A stretch of DNA of 64,000 bases. It comes from Corticium candelabrum (lineage: Eukaryota; Porifera; Homoscleromorpha; Homosclerophorida; Plakinidae). Under the pieces are notes generated by a model, which saw only the letters and a list, made by a program, of their open reading frames with translations, made no database searches and had not been told where the DNA came from. The position numbers and the translations under genes were made by a program. The stretch spans positions 2,203,132 to 2,267,131 of the forward strand of contig NC_085098.1 of NCBI RefSeq assembly GCF_963422355.1. Reading direction: 5' to 3'. Below are positions 30,701-44,400 of this stretch, one piece after another (position 1 is the stretch's first letter; every line of letters starts with the position of its first letter).

Positions 30701-33700
30701 TGCTGCACACTTACTGGCACTTACTCTACAAAAAGTAATTAACCATTTATGGGAGCAATTGTTTGAGTGTGACACTTCTCTCGCGTTAGCCTGAATTTTG
30801 GCAAAGTGAGAAAATTGTAAAGCGTATTGTAATAGATTTATGTACACATTTAGCAGCAGTAGACAAGTTTCCTAAACAATCGGCAACCATCTATGCCAGT
30901 TTGACAATGAATGAATGTGCGGCATAAATACATACTAAACAACGATTACGAACTATTTAAAACTTCAAACGTGTCTCAATGTACCTGAAGTATAATTTCG
31001 CTAAATTTTGCGCTGGTCCTATGCCATTCAATTATGTTTGGTTGTAGCAGACACCACGTACTAGATCCTGTCACGTATTTGCAAATCAGTACTCTATCAA
31101 TAAAGAAATGGACTATCACACGCACAACACAATTTGACCTATCCGTGCAACTACTTTGTTTTGTAACTTGGGCTTGGGGCCATGAAACAACGAAGCACCT
31201 GTGTTTGTTTTAGTACAAACAGCTTAATTACTAAGATAATTGGTGGCATCTGCTCTTGTGACAATTTAGCACATACAATCATTCGGAAACTAGGCATGTA
31301 CATACATACCATTGGCATGTTAACCTCCCTGGGCATGAGTACATGACGTCACATACCCACCTTATGGATGCCATATGCTATATTACATTACTAATGCAGC
31401 TTGAATCTAAAATTTTAATGATTGGGTAATGGCTTAAGTATATTGTGTGAGTGTCCTTTGAGATGTCGTTTGGGAAACAGACGAGGGTCATGACTGGGCA
31501 TGTGAATATTCGGAACAATAAAATATCAGTGACTCTAAACCAGTTTGGTCGTGTCGTTTCTAATGTGTGTATGTAGAAGTCCTCTGCAAGATTTGTCTAA
31601 ATTTGGAGTCTCTTGTAATTTTGCTTAGTTAATTGAAACAAGACTAGACATGAGCGTAATTGTTAAATCACGTGTATAGTGACGTCATTAAAGACGTTCC
31701 AGAGCTGAAAACGTGAACCCCCAACCCCCAACCAACTTTCAATGTACACAACTGCACGGAGAATATAATACAGTCCACATCCGTCTATCACCTGTCCATA
31801 TTTGTCTAATTGGCGAGTTGTTGAAGGGTTGACAGTGCTATTACCATAACTTGAGTTCCTTGGGTTAATGATGCTGATCCTAGTGGAACTTGGAAACAGT
31901 CACTGGACCACATGAACTGTTAACACTTGTGGAGTCATTGTTACTTACTCGTAGGATTATGCACCAAGTCCTTTTGCAGCAAGCATAACATCATTGGACA
32001 TGCACACATCAAAATTTAGTTATATTTTGGTCAAGCTTGAAACTAAACCAGCAAATTTGAGCATCAAGAAATTTAATTGGTCTGGCTTAATTAGTGTACA
32101 ATGGTGTTGCTGGGCTTTCAAAGTTACGAGCACCAACCACTAAATGACTTTGTCAATTGTTTAGAAAGCTACACCTAATATGGGGTCATGACCTACCCAG
32201 GCTCCTATTGGCAACACCTTGGTGTACATGCTGTAGCACATGCGTTCACGGAGCAGTGTAACAGTATTTGCTAACATTGTTGTTTGAGGTTTTATCACAA
32301 CTTTATTAGTGTAAAGTTTTTGCATCTTTGTGATGCAATGCAAACTTTGTATTATGTGTACTAGATTGTACTGCTGACGTCTGCCAGGAAACCAAAGCAA
32401 AGCAAATGGGCAATACTTGCTTACTAATAATAATACTTGCTGGAAATTTGCCAAGTCAGGCAATGTGACGCTTTGAGCAGTTGCAGTTCTCATGATTAAC
32501 CTGCAGACCTATGAGATAACTGTAAGGTGGCGCGTGTAGCAACACAACAGCCGAGTGAGCGTAACACAAGAGTGTCTGATTTATTGTGTGTGTCTACTTT
32601 TATAGAACCCAATGAATAGCGTGCTTTATCTAAGTAATGTGCACTACGCAATACGAAGTATCAATACACTACATCTCTATCCTCCCCATGGTTTGGTTCT
32701 AGAATGTAATCATGCAGTCGTCTGGGTAGTCTGCGAATCCGTTTAGATCTTCTTGATATAACTGGTCGTTCAGGTGAAGCGTGTTGGCTTTCTTGTACTA
32801 GGTGCATTCCAGGCTGCTCTTTTGCACCTCCTTCCACTTCAAATGGTGACTCTTCTCCCGAGTCAGGGCTCTCGCAATCGACCGTATTATCAGGATCTTC
32901 TGTCGGTGTGGGTGCTTACCGGTTGCCTTTTTTGGGACGTGGACTCCTCAATGCATTTTCAGGCATAAATCGTTCTTCACATTGTACGTATGGCTTTAGA
33001 GCATCATGGTGTAGCGTTATCTCTTTACTGCCATGAGGCAATGTTAAGATGTAGACAACTTTCTATCCAGCGCGGTGAAAGAGATCTTGATACTTTCTGT
33101 CTTCCTGTTTTATTCCTAACCCACAGCAACTCACCACATTGAAACTGATGGAAAACAAGCTTTGACTTATTATAAACTCTTCTTCTCTGTACTGCCATTT
33201 GTCCCGAGTTTGTCTTGACTCTGCTATAGAGTCTAGATATTCCAGAATCTCTATCCGTCGAAACTTCTAATGGCATTTAGTTGATTCCGGCAGATTGTGG
33301 CCTGTGAATCACGTCTGCAGCTGCATGAATTACTGTTCTAGGATCTTCCTTGAAGACGACCTTGTAAGGTGTGGTGGCGATAGATTCATGAAATGTTGTA
33401 TTGTGGGCAAATTGTATTTTTGGAAGGTGTTTCTGCCAATCTAATTGATTTGAGACAACCAATTTAGACAAGGTTTCACCCAAGGAGTGATTTAATCATT
33501 CAACCGAGCCATTCTCTTGTGGGTGGTATGGAGTTGACATTGTATATTTAACGGCATATCGTGAACAAAGTTCTTCAAATGCTCGACTCTTAAAACAGGT
33601 GCCATGATTCCAATGTATACACGTGGGGATCCCGTATCTACATATTCATTCAAGCAATTTCCCACATAGATCTTCTGTTGTTTGTCTTGAGATCGCGTGC

Positions 33701-36700
33701 ATCTCTGCAAATTGAGAGAACGTGTCTTGGATGATGAATATATATTGAGCGCTGTTATCAGTTTTCGGCAATGGACCCTTGATGTCTATTTCAATATTTT
33801 CCAATGGTTGTGTAGCTTGCTGTCGCTCTTTTAATGGTGCTTGTGCCTTTGTACATGCTGACATTTTTCTAACACAAACATCACATGAGTGCGTGTACTG
33901 TGTAACATCATCCTTGATTGTAGGCCACCAAAATCGTTGTAAAATTCTTTGAAGCGTTTTCTTCACTCCTTGGTGTCCTGAAAAGGGTTCATTGTGAGCA
34001 AGACATAATATTTCCGCAACTAGCGTTGAGCGTACAACATTTTGCAACAGTCCTGACGAGGCGATCCTCTGGAGCACACTTTCAGGAGACCAAGTCAGAT
34101 TTTTCCTTTAGTACTGCCTTTACCACTTTTGATTGATTTCCCATATCAACACGTGGGCCAACTTGGTCCATACCAACAATATCACTGATTTTCGTTAACA
34201 GTGGATCTCTCTGTTGTGCCTTCATAAATTCTTTCATATACCAGTCGTCTCTTATACTGGCTACTAACGGTGCAGCTTCCGGAGGTCAAAACGCGGCGAT
34301 CGGGTTGGCACGGTTATTGTTCTGACCGATTTCCTCGGATTCGTCTAATTTCAAGGTTTTCTCGTGTTCTAGTCGACTTAGAGCATTAGCCACAACATTT
34401 TCTTGACTACTTATATATTCTACAGTAAATGAATATTCTTCCAATTCCATAATCCATCTAGCACGTTTGCCCCAGGGATCTTTGGTATTCGCCAAAAACT
34501 GTAATGGATGATGATCAGTTCTCAAACAAAACTTAGTTCCTATGAGATGATGGCGAAAATGATGGACAGCCATCACAATGGCAAGAAATTCTTTGTCATA
34601 TACAGAATACTTCCTTTCTGATTTGGAAAGTGTCTTGCTGAAATAGGCAACTGGTCTTATTCCTTCTGGTGTCTGCTGAGCTAATTCTGCTCCTATCTCA
34701 ACCATGAAAGCATCTGTTGTGAGAACATACGTTCTATCTGGATGGGGATGACTCAGAACTGTATTAGAAATCAACATCTCTTTCAAAGTGCTGAAGGCGA
34801 TTTCACATTCGTGTGGCCATCGAAAGGCTTTGTCATCCTCCAAAAGGTTATACATTGGCTTAGCGATGGATGCAGACCGTGGAATAAACCTTCGATACCA
34901 GCCCCAAAACATTCTAACCTCTTTGACGTTTGCAGGTTTGGGAATCTTCGCAATTGCGGCTGTTTTTCTGAATCTGGGCCCAGTCCATCTTTGCTCACTT
35001 GTAGACCACAGAAGATAATTTCAGTCATTGCAAATTGACACTTCTTAGCTTTAATTCACAGGCTATAATTTAACAGTGTCTTAAAAGTGTCTTCTAACCG
35101 TTTAAGATGATCATTGAACGAAGCCGACAAAACACAAAGATTGTCCATATACAGTACGAGTTGTAGGGGGTCATGTGACCGAAGACAGAAGCCATCATCC
35201 TACAGAATTTTGCTGGAGTGCCTTTCAATCCGAATGGCATTCGATTGAACTTGTAAAGGCCCGACGGTGCTCGCTCGAAAGGCCGTCTTCTCTTTGTCAT
35301 TCTCAGCAATCGGCACTTGGTAGTATCCATGCGCTAGATCAATGTGACTGAAAAATTGGGCTCTTGTCATCGATTCCACAACTGCTATTAAATTTCCTGT
35401 TGGAATTGCCGTATCCTTTGTCTTGGAGTTGAGGGTGCGATATTCTACACAGAGACGTATTGAACCGTCTTTTTTCTTAATTGGGCACACAGTGCTGCGT
35501 AGCCCGATTCAGATGGTCGTATCACACCTCGTCTTTGCAGTTCCTGTACTTTTTCTTCACTCCAGGTCTCCATTGCGTTGGCAGGCGACGAGGTCTACAT
35601 GCGATTGGATTGTCCATTGTTAGCGGAATGGTGTGCTCAATGTGAGTTACATGCCCCTCGTTGCCTGAGTAAGCGAACACTTTGTTATACCTTCGTATTA
35701 ACTTCTCAAGGCAGTTTTTCTGTTCAGTGGACAGTGACTCTCCTAGGGTTGTTTCTGCGATAGGGTCGTACGTTATCTTACCGGTTTTTGTTGCATCGTC
35801 ACGTGTTTTGTCTTCATTCATGATAGCTTTAGTAAACTCGGCTAACGATTGGCCTTTATAAACGGTTACCAGGTCTTCTGTGACATTCAAGACGCGAACA
35901 GGGACATTCTTCTCTTTACCTTCTTCCGCACAGTTGCACATTCCAGTAAACCAGACCGTTCAGTTAATTCATCCAGTATCTCTACTTTACCCGTCCACAT
36001 GGTTGGAGTGTTCGAATGAATTCTTTCCCATATTGTTTGTTCTTCTCCTGGTGAAATTACCACTCTGTCTGGTGAGTAGACTCGACCGAATTTTATGAGA
36101 CAAACCGAACTAGTAGCCGCCCCAACAGTTTCAAATGTGGAGACTTTTTACCATGCAGATAGAGACTTTTCGTAGCAACGTCAATTTGCACATTTAGATG
36201 TGCCAGTATGCCCGTCCCCAAGATATCGTATTCAAGTCCTCTGACTACGTAGAATGGCTTTGAAACCTTACTCGGACCAATTGTTAGCGTCAACTCATTC
36301 CTCATGCCCTCACATTGGAGAGCAGATCCATCAATCATTACTGGTTGCCGTACCATATGACGTCTTACTGGTAAATTAGTGGTCTCCACGACGCTGTACG
36401 GTAACAGGCTAATATTCACTCCTGTATCGACTAGAAAGGGGTGGTTTCAATCGTAACTTGTAGTCCTTACCAAAATGAGTCTGTGTCTAGCGGCTGTAAG
36501 ATTTGAAACACGCTCTTCATTTGCCTGGTCTACACGATTTGACGTTGAGCTTGGAGCTGTACAATTCTTGGCGAGGTGTTCTGGCTTTAGACAACGGTGG
36601 CAATCTTGAATGTGCGGACAATTAGGTCGAATGTGTTCAGGACTTCCACAAATATAACAGAAATGTCTTCTGGAGTTTCATCTATAATCGCGACTTACGT

Positions 36701-39700
36701 TATATCTTCCTGGTTGCCAAGCGGTTGTTGCCGGCTGTTCACTGATTGGAAGATATTTTATGCTCGTGAAATGACTGAATGTTGCTGACTTCCATAAACG
36801 ACTGCGTTTCCTGTTCTGAAACATGACTTACCAGTAGATGTGATGGATAACTGCTCGATTGTTTCCCAATTCCCGCCAACTGTAAGTGGTGGACCACATC
36901 TGTAAGATCACGTAGCGATTTTGTCATATTAGATGCATCTAGTTTTACGTACAGTTGAAATTAAGTTAGGTGGCAAACCCTCTAGAAATGCGTCTCGCGC
37001 AAGTGTCTCCATATCATTGGACTCGGGATAAGCCAAGTCAACCAATCTAGCTATCTCATGAGGAAACGCTTCAGTCGGTTCCTCACCTTCTGCCCATTTA
37101 TGCTGTCTTAATTCTCTCATTGCTTGCATTCGGTCGGCTCCTCTGGACATGAACTCTCGTTTTAGCAAAGCTTCATTTGTTAAGTCGTTTGTCTTCTCTT
37201 CATCTGTCAGTCATCGATAGTTTTCAAACGCTGGTCCTTCAAGTCTCAAGGCAAGAGCCAACGCTTTTTCTTTCCTTCACATTTCAAAGATGTCCACACG
37301 GAAACATGGTCAAGAAATGAAAGCAATTTACCCGAGCCATCAAACGCTTGCGGAGGGCCTTTAGACATAACACAACTTTTACTTCTGTCACCAAATGTAA
37401 GGTGGCGTGTGTAGCAACACGACAGCCGAGTGAGCGGAACACAAGAGTGTCTGATTTATTGTGTGTGTCTACTTTTATAGAACCCAATGAATAGCGTACT
37501 TTATCTAAGTAACGTGCACTACGCAATACAAAGTATCAATACGCTACATAACAAAACAGACACGGAACAAAGACACGAATATGGAGTAGAACATGAAAAG
37601 TGAGTGGACTGCTTGTCTTGTTAACAATATTGAGTCATCAATATGTACTCGCAGTACATATGAAAATTTATATACTTAACTTTTCTACAGCAGCCACAAT
37701 ATCATTCATTGCACATGTGCATGGTACATTAGCTCAAATTTGAATTGGCAAATCCACTTATGTAGGAATTTAATTTTTCTGGCCTAATGCAATCACAACT
37801 GTAGTCAACAGGGTTCTTTAATGCTTACCATTATGTATGTACATGTAGGTCTACTGGGAAAATGGAGCTCAAATCATTACTCCACGTGATTCCGCCATTT
37901 CTAGCAGTGTTTTGAAGAATGTTGAGCCGTGGGCTCAATCTTGGGATAGCAGTTTGCCAGAACAGAGCGATCTGAGGGTAGACCCTCTAGATGAAGTTAA
38001 TGACAAGTATCATAAAGCAGTAGCCGCTCAATGTTCTTTCACAAGGTAAGAGCAATCTCCGTACATGAACATTTATTTGTGGCAACTATGGCAACACCTG
38101 CTTCTTTGACTCTTGGTTTGTAATGCACATCTGTTAAATGTATTTGTCCAGAACTTTCAAGTAATTCCTTAATTGACGAATTAGAGTACACTGCTTTAGT
38201 GAAAGCTTTGCTTGAACACTGAGACTATGAATGTTAGACTGAGGGTGTATTTGATTGGGGCTTTGTGAAAAGAAAAGACGAGAGAACAGAAATCCGACAC
38301 AAATAGCATGTTGTTCAAAAAAGGAAACGTGACGTATTGTGCATGTGCCTAACTATGATGTAAGTGGTCATTTAGTTGCAATAGTGCTACTGTTGGATGA
38401 TGTGATACATACATGTTTACATATGCCATAAAGGTGAATGAGTGAAAGGATTGCAGAATCACCCCTAATATAGCCCTCCTTCTACGCTTTTTTTTGGAAC
38501 TCAGTGACCTTGTACTTTACGACTTATTGAAAGCTCTATTGGTTCCTCTGGACTGCAGTTTACGCACTGAGTTTGCATTACCATTTATATGTTGCAGATT
38601 TCTTTGAGACTTTAAATGATGTGATGCTGTTTTCCTCCTTTCTTTTGTCCTTTTCAGGCTAGAGGTTGGAAAGGACGGAAAGCTTTTCCAAGCTATCCAG
38701 AAAGAGAAAGTACTCCAATCGAACACCCTCACCTGCTTTACTAATCTTTCCTTCTTGGAAAAGTGCTAATTGAACTCCCTAAGCAGCCTAGACTAGACTG
38801 TTGTTGCTGTTATGAGAGAAGTGACAAGGATAGGGTGAGCAAGACTAGTCTATAATGGTCTATCTAAGAATTTATTGCTCTAGTTACTGTATTGCTAGTG
38901 TAATGTACATGCATATAATAAGTATGCATGTGCTATATGACATGTCTCATACTATAAGTTGCTGTCAGAATTCAGTTCTGCAGTGCTTCTGCATAAAACC
39001 ACAATAGGCTACGGTGTAAACTACATGCACCAGTATGTGTTGTTGTTGTGTGGTAGGGAGCTGAACAAGGATACTAAGATGAGGTTTACATACACTGCAA
39101 TGCATGGAGTTGGATATCGGTTTGTTCAACAAGTTTTTTGTGAATTTGAGATTCCTGAAGTGATTCCAGTCAAAGAACAAGTCAGTCTTTTATCTCTTCT
39201 TTCTCTTTTTTATTTGTTTCTTTTTCCTTTTTTCTCATCTGTGCTTGTAACTTTTGTGCATAGCTTATTTTGATTGATTGTGTGAATCAGGTTGAACCTG
39301 ACCCTGACTTTCCTACAGTCAGATTCCCTAATCCAGAAGAGGGAGAAAGTGCTTTGGTGAGGTTGCTTTTATACATGTATAATACGCATGACAGATACAA
39401 ATTGTAAATGCTGTTGTGCCAAAGCTCTCTTGCATTTCGTGGACAATCAAGCTAAATAGTGAAAGTTAATTGTTAATAAATGGATTTCTAGGTGGTAGAT
39501 TATATTGCAAGTGATTGACAACACAGTGCCTGGCTCTATTATGAAGTGTTGAGTCTAATTGTATCCTGAATGTAATCTTTCTACTTTCTAATCGCTGTTT
39601 TCATTGACGAGCTAGTGCTAGTAATTGCTTATAGAGTCTTAAATTTTAGACTCGTCTTGCATTTGTTGTTAAACAATTGCATAAATGGTGAAGATTTGGA

Positions 39701-41373
39701 GATGAAACAAAGCGACCGTTTGTCAATTTTTTTTATTTGCTGTCATTGCACGCTAGAAGTCTAAGTAAAGACACTAAAATGTAGTAACACCTAAAATAAA
39801 TTTTAGAAATTCTATATCAGGTATTAGATTAGGTAGGCTGTTGGTTGTATAGAAAAGCCTTGGAAATTTGCCACGAAGCCATTATGATTATGGTGTGGTT
39901 ATATAGTGGATATTGTTTTGTACTGTAAGATAGTAATGAATTGTTTGTATTTTAATGTGGTGTTGAATGCATAGGAGTTCTTATTTCAAATGTGCTGTTG
40001 AATCTGCTGTTGAATGCATAGGAGTTGTCTATGAAAACCGCAGAAGCTCATAATTCTACTGTAATCTTGGCCAATGATCCAGATGCTGACAGATTAGCAG
40101 TTTCTGAGAAGCAAGAAAGGTGAACATTACTAGCAAAGAAGTAATTGGAAACTACAGCAGATTTTTAATGGTTTTTGTTTGCACTTGTGGCTAGTGGTCG
40201 GTGGCATGTGTTTACTGGTAACGAGATTGGAACATTGCTGGGATGGTGGGCTTTTCATAATCACAAAAAGAATCATCCAGAGCATTTTCCTGGTACAGTA
40301 CTTCCATTTGCATTGCTTTGTAGCATCAGGCTAAGTAGCATCAGGATAAGTAGCATCAGACTGGCTTGCTTGCATTGGTGAGCTACTGTTATTAGCAACC
40401 AGCAGCTGTACTTAGCATTACCATTCTTTTATGATATGGTCTGTTTGTTTTCACGATAATTTTTGTGTGATTGTTACAAGCAAGGATGATTGCTTTATAT
40501 TACATTGTACTCGTTGGAATCAGCATTTGTTAGTAATTCACTGACCCATAATAATGCAATGGTTTTACAGTATTATAGTTTAATGTATACTTAGGATACT
40601 GGACTACTTGGTAGTAGTATCTCAACCTGACAAGGTTTTTTTAAAATTAATACGTTTGTTATTACATTATAGAATTTTAGTGTATTGATAAAACTTGCAT
40701 TTATTGACTGTATTTTGTTGTCTGTTACTTGCAGGAGCTAATGTTTACATGCTTGCTAGCACTGTCTCATCTAAAATGCTTGGTTCAATGGCTCAAATAG
40801 AAGGATTCAAATTCATTGAAACACTTACTGGATTTAAGTGGATGGGAAATCAAACACGTGATCTTCAAGCACAAGGAAAAACGGTCTTATTTGCATTTGA
40901 AGAAGCAATTGGTAATGTGAATTGAATATTGACATTTAGTTTTGAATATATTAATTCGTAATTGTGTTGAAGGTTTTATGATTGGCACAAGTGTTTTGGA
41001 TAAAGATGGTGTCAGTGCAGCTGCTGCTATGGCAGAGTTAACTATCTATTTGGCTGCACAAGGTTCAACTTTAATGTCTCATTTGAACCAGCTTTATCAC
41101 AGGTACATGTTTGCAATGCCTGCAGTGGTGCATTAAAAGTGTGTTATAGGTGTGACTCAATAGCATAGTACAGTCCTAGAAGTTACGAGACATTTACCAT
41201 TGTAGAATCTGGTTTGTCAGTTGCTTCTTGCCTTTCAGATATGGATTTCATATTAGCAGCAATTCCTATTTTTTATGCTACTCTAAGGAAAAAATCAAAC
41301 GGATTTTTGACAGTTTAAGAGAAAATGGACAGGTTGGTTGCACATGCGCGCGTGCGCACATGCACACACGCAT

Positions 41374-41431
<58 letters not shown>

Positions 41432-44400
41432 CCACCACCACCACCGCCACTGCCGCCATCACCATCACTGTCACCATCACTGCCACCACACCACGCCACA
41501 CCACACAATTTTTAAACAAGTTGTCAACTGTATCATTTAACTAACACTGGTGGCTTGGCTTAATCATGGTTATGTCAAACCTCTGTTCAAAGAGTTAATG
41601 GAGAAATTGAAGTTTTATAGATAAAAATACAAGGGAGACAGCTTTTGTAATTTCCTTAGGGATCTCTTGTGCAGCTTCAACTACTCTTTATGTGTAATCC
41701 AAAACAACTTCTCTAGTCACAGCTTGTTGCTGGAGGACTCTTCATTTGTTATTGGACTTTATTTATTGTTTAGTAGATTGGTCTTTTGAAGATACATGCT
41801 TGTATAAATAAAAGAGACCTTGATGCCTCTTCTTATATATAGTTATTAGCGCCAAAGAGAAGGTTTGTAGCACCCAGCTGAGACAAGACACTGAAACAAA
41901 ATATAGTTCCTTTTGAGTGATGGACTGTTGACATGTGAAACTCAATTTTGTTGTTTTGGATGCATTATGAAAACACACTGCTCAGGCTTGTTTAGTGTTG
42001 TGGTATTGTGTATGTTGTGCTTTTCAATATTATAGCAACAATGTTTGCAAGGCATGCAACTAATAGACAGCCTTTACTCCATTATACGACTGGATTTATT
42101 GACAGGTCAACATTTAGCTAAAGTCAGCATATTTTATTTACTCTAAGCTACTACGTGACATTGGTTGGTACAAAGTTGGGTGATGGTGCTTACATATGGC
42201 ATTTATATTTTTGTAGTTAACGCCATATCATTGTGTTGTTTCTATTGCTATTTGGTTTCAAGACATGCTTTTAATTGTGTTATAGTATGTATATTTGCGT
42301 ATGTGTTCTATTCTTTATTCAAATATAGTATCCTGGACATTGTGGACCATATAAAATCCTTCATATTCGAGATCTCAACACTGGCTATGATGACTCACAA
42401 CCAAACAAGAAAGCTGTAAGACTGTTGTTTGAAACTTTAATATGCAATAAACAAAATCCTTTTAGTCTGTTTTTATATAGATTGTCTTTAGACAATAACG
42501 TAGGTTTAGACCTGTTTTCTTGTATGAAACAAAACAGAAATGACTTGTGATATCTTAAAACTACTTGTATATCTGAATATTTTTTGTTTACTTTGTTTAG
42601 ATAAATGTTTGAAGTATTGCAATTTATGTAGTTAAGAATTATGTATTCATTTATTGTAGGCACATTAGTGCTACCAACAGGAAGTCAAACTTCAAGTATT
42701 TGTGTCATTTTTTCATGTTTAGAAGTGTGGATATTTTATGAGTGTTATTATATCTGAATTTATCTATGTAGATTAGTACCCAATCATAGGTAGCATATGT
42801 ACTTTATACATTTGGTAGCAGTGCTACTGTAGCATTCCTGTGTTGTTGTGCTATTGTCTTTATTCAGTGAGTTAAATGCAATGGTATTGTTTAGATTTTA
42901 CCCATCTCAGAATCTAGTGAAATGATTACATTCACATTTGAAAACGGTTGTGTTGCTACACTAAGAACAAGTGGTACTGAACCAAAGATTAAATATTACA
43001 CTGAACTTCGAGGTCAGCCAGGAGAGAGGTGCGTGATGTTGTTTTGTGTTCCTGTTTGAGAGTAATATTTAGATAAAATGTTGCAGTGGATAAGTGATTG
43101 CAGTCTATGCATGCTGACTTTATTAAACAGCATTGCAAGGAAGTTTCTGTTGTGTGTGGCTGTACACATGAGTTTGGCATAATCTGTATAACAGTTGCAG
43201 TATTAGGCCAAGTCAAATAAACGATTATCATCCAGATTTTTTTATATTGGGATGAGTGAACAAATTTTTTTATTTAGTACGTACATCTAAAAGTGTTATG
43301 TATATGAGTGTGAATTGTAAATACCCGTGTGGAGTTAAAGTATGAAACTGTGTACACCAACTTTTCAAGATGTATAATTATTACACAATGATCCTGTTAG
43401 GGTGGTTCAAAATTACTGACAATTTCATGAGCATACAAATTGCACGCTGTTTGAAGCCCCCTCTCCTTCCCAAAGCGTATGCAATATTGTTGATGCACAG
43501 TTCAATAGCTTGACCACGGTTCCATCTATTAGAGGGTTGACATGTGGTCTTCAATGCATTGATACAGTCTTCTTCCATTCCAGTTGACCCACTTGAATGA
43601 TGTCAGCTTGAGGTTTCCGGTCATTCAAGTGGACAAAGATGAAAACATTGAGAAAGTTGTGGTAGAGACAGCTGGGCTCTTTATGGACGACTGATGTTGC
43701 TCTAGGACAAAACTGGAATAGGCTGCTGCGGTCTTACATGTTTGCAAATCCCATACATACAGGTGACTAGCACGGAACAATGAATGATACAATTCCGGCC
43801 ATGGAAAACAGAGAAATTAGCACGAGCCATCTGCTACTGATCAACAATTTTTATAAAGCATACAGAGGCCATAACTTCTCTTCCCTAGCTTGTGCTTTGT
43901 GTACGCTCGTGAAATTGTCGATAATTTTGAATGACCCCTTAAGTTTTCGTGTACTTTTATTTAATATTGTCTGCAAAAACTAGAAGAAGCTACATCTTCT
44001 AGTTCCATGCACTTAGATGCAGGTTGCGGAACTGTCTAGCTTTGTGATGCAGAACTCCATGTATTGTCCAAGCGAAATTGTGATCTCCCCAACAGGGGTT
44101 ATGGACTTACATTTACCAGCTCTTTTTTACTGCCGACTTGAGTCTCCATGCAGGACCGGAAATGATTCGGTAGGGGACTTCCAGAATGAAGCACACGACT
44201 GCTGAAGATATCTACAACAGTGGCCTGCTTTGCAACGATGCACCTATAGCATGGGCTGAGCACCTGACAGCTACACTGAATCTGAATTATGACGGAAGGC
44301 ATTACTTGTTTGGCCTTCCCACTGTAGCACACTGTGTATCAGGCTACTAACTACTGTAGCAGAGGTTTGCTTTGAGCATGAGCATAAAATGAAATTCACC

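Larger units (their letters stand above)
32521..37548 (-). mobile_element. Ty3/gypsy LTR retrotransposon, antisense in PGM2 intron 6
   Basis: A whole 5.0-kb element between two 153-bp LTRs with a 4-bp TAAC duplication on both sides. Reading 5'->3' on the minus strand: LTR, primer-binding-site-like TGGTGACAGAAG, Gag, zinc knuckles, protease, RT, RNase H, integrase, polypurine tract, LTR. The domain order protease-RT-RNase H-integrase is that of Ty3/gypsy. Many stops and frame changes show it is inactive. It lies antisense to the host gene, within an intron. Confidence 0.93.
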
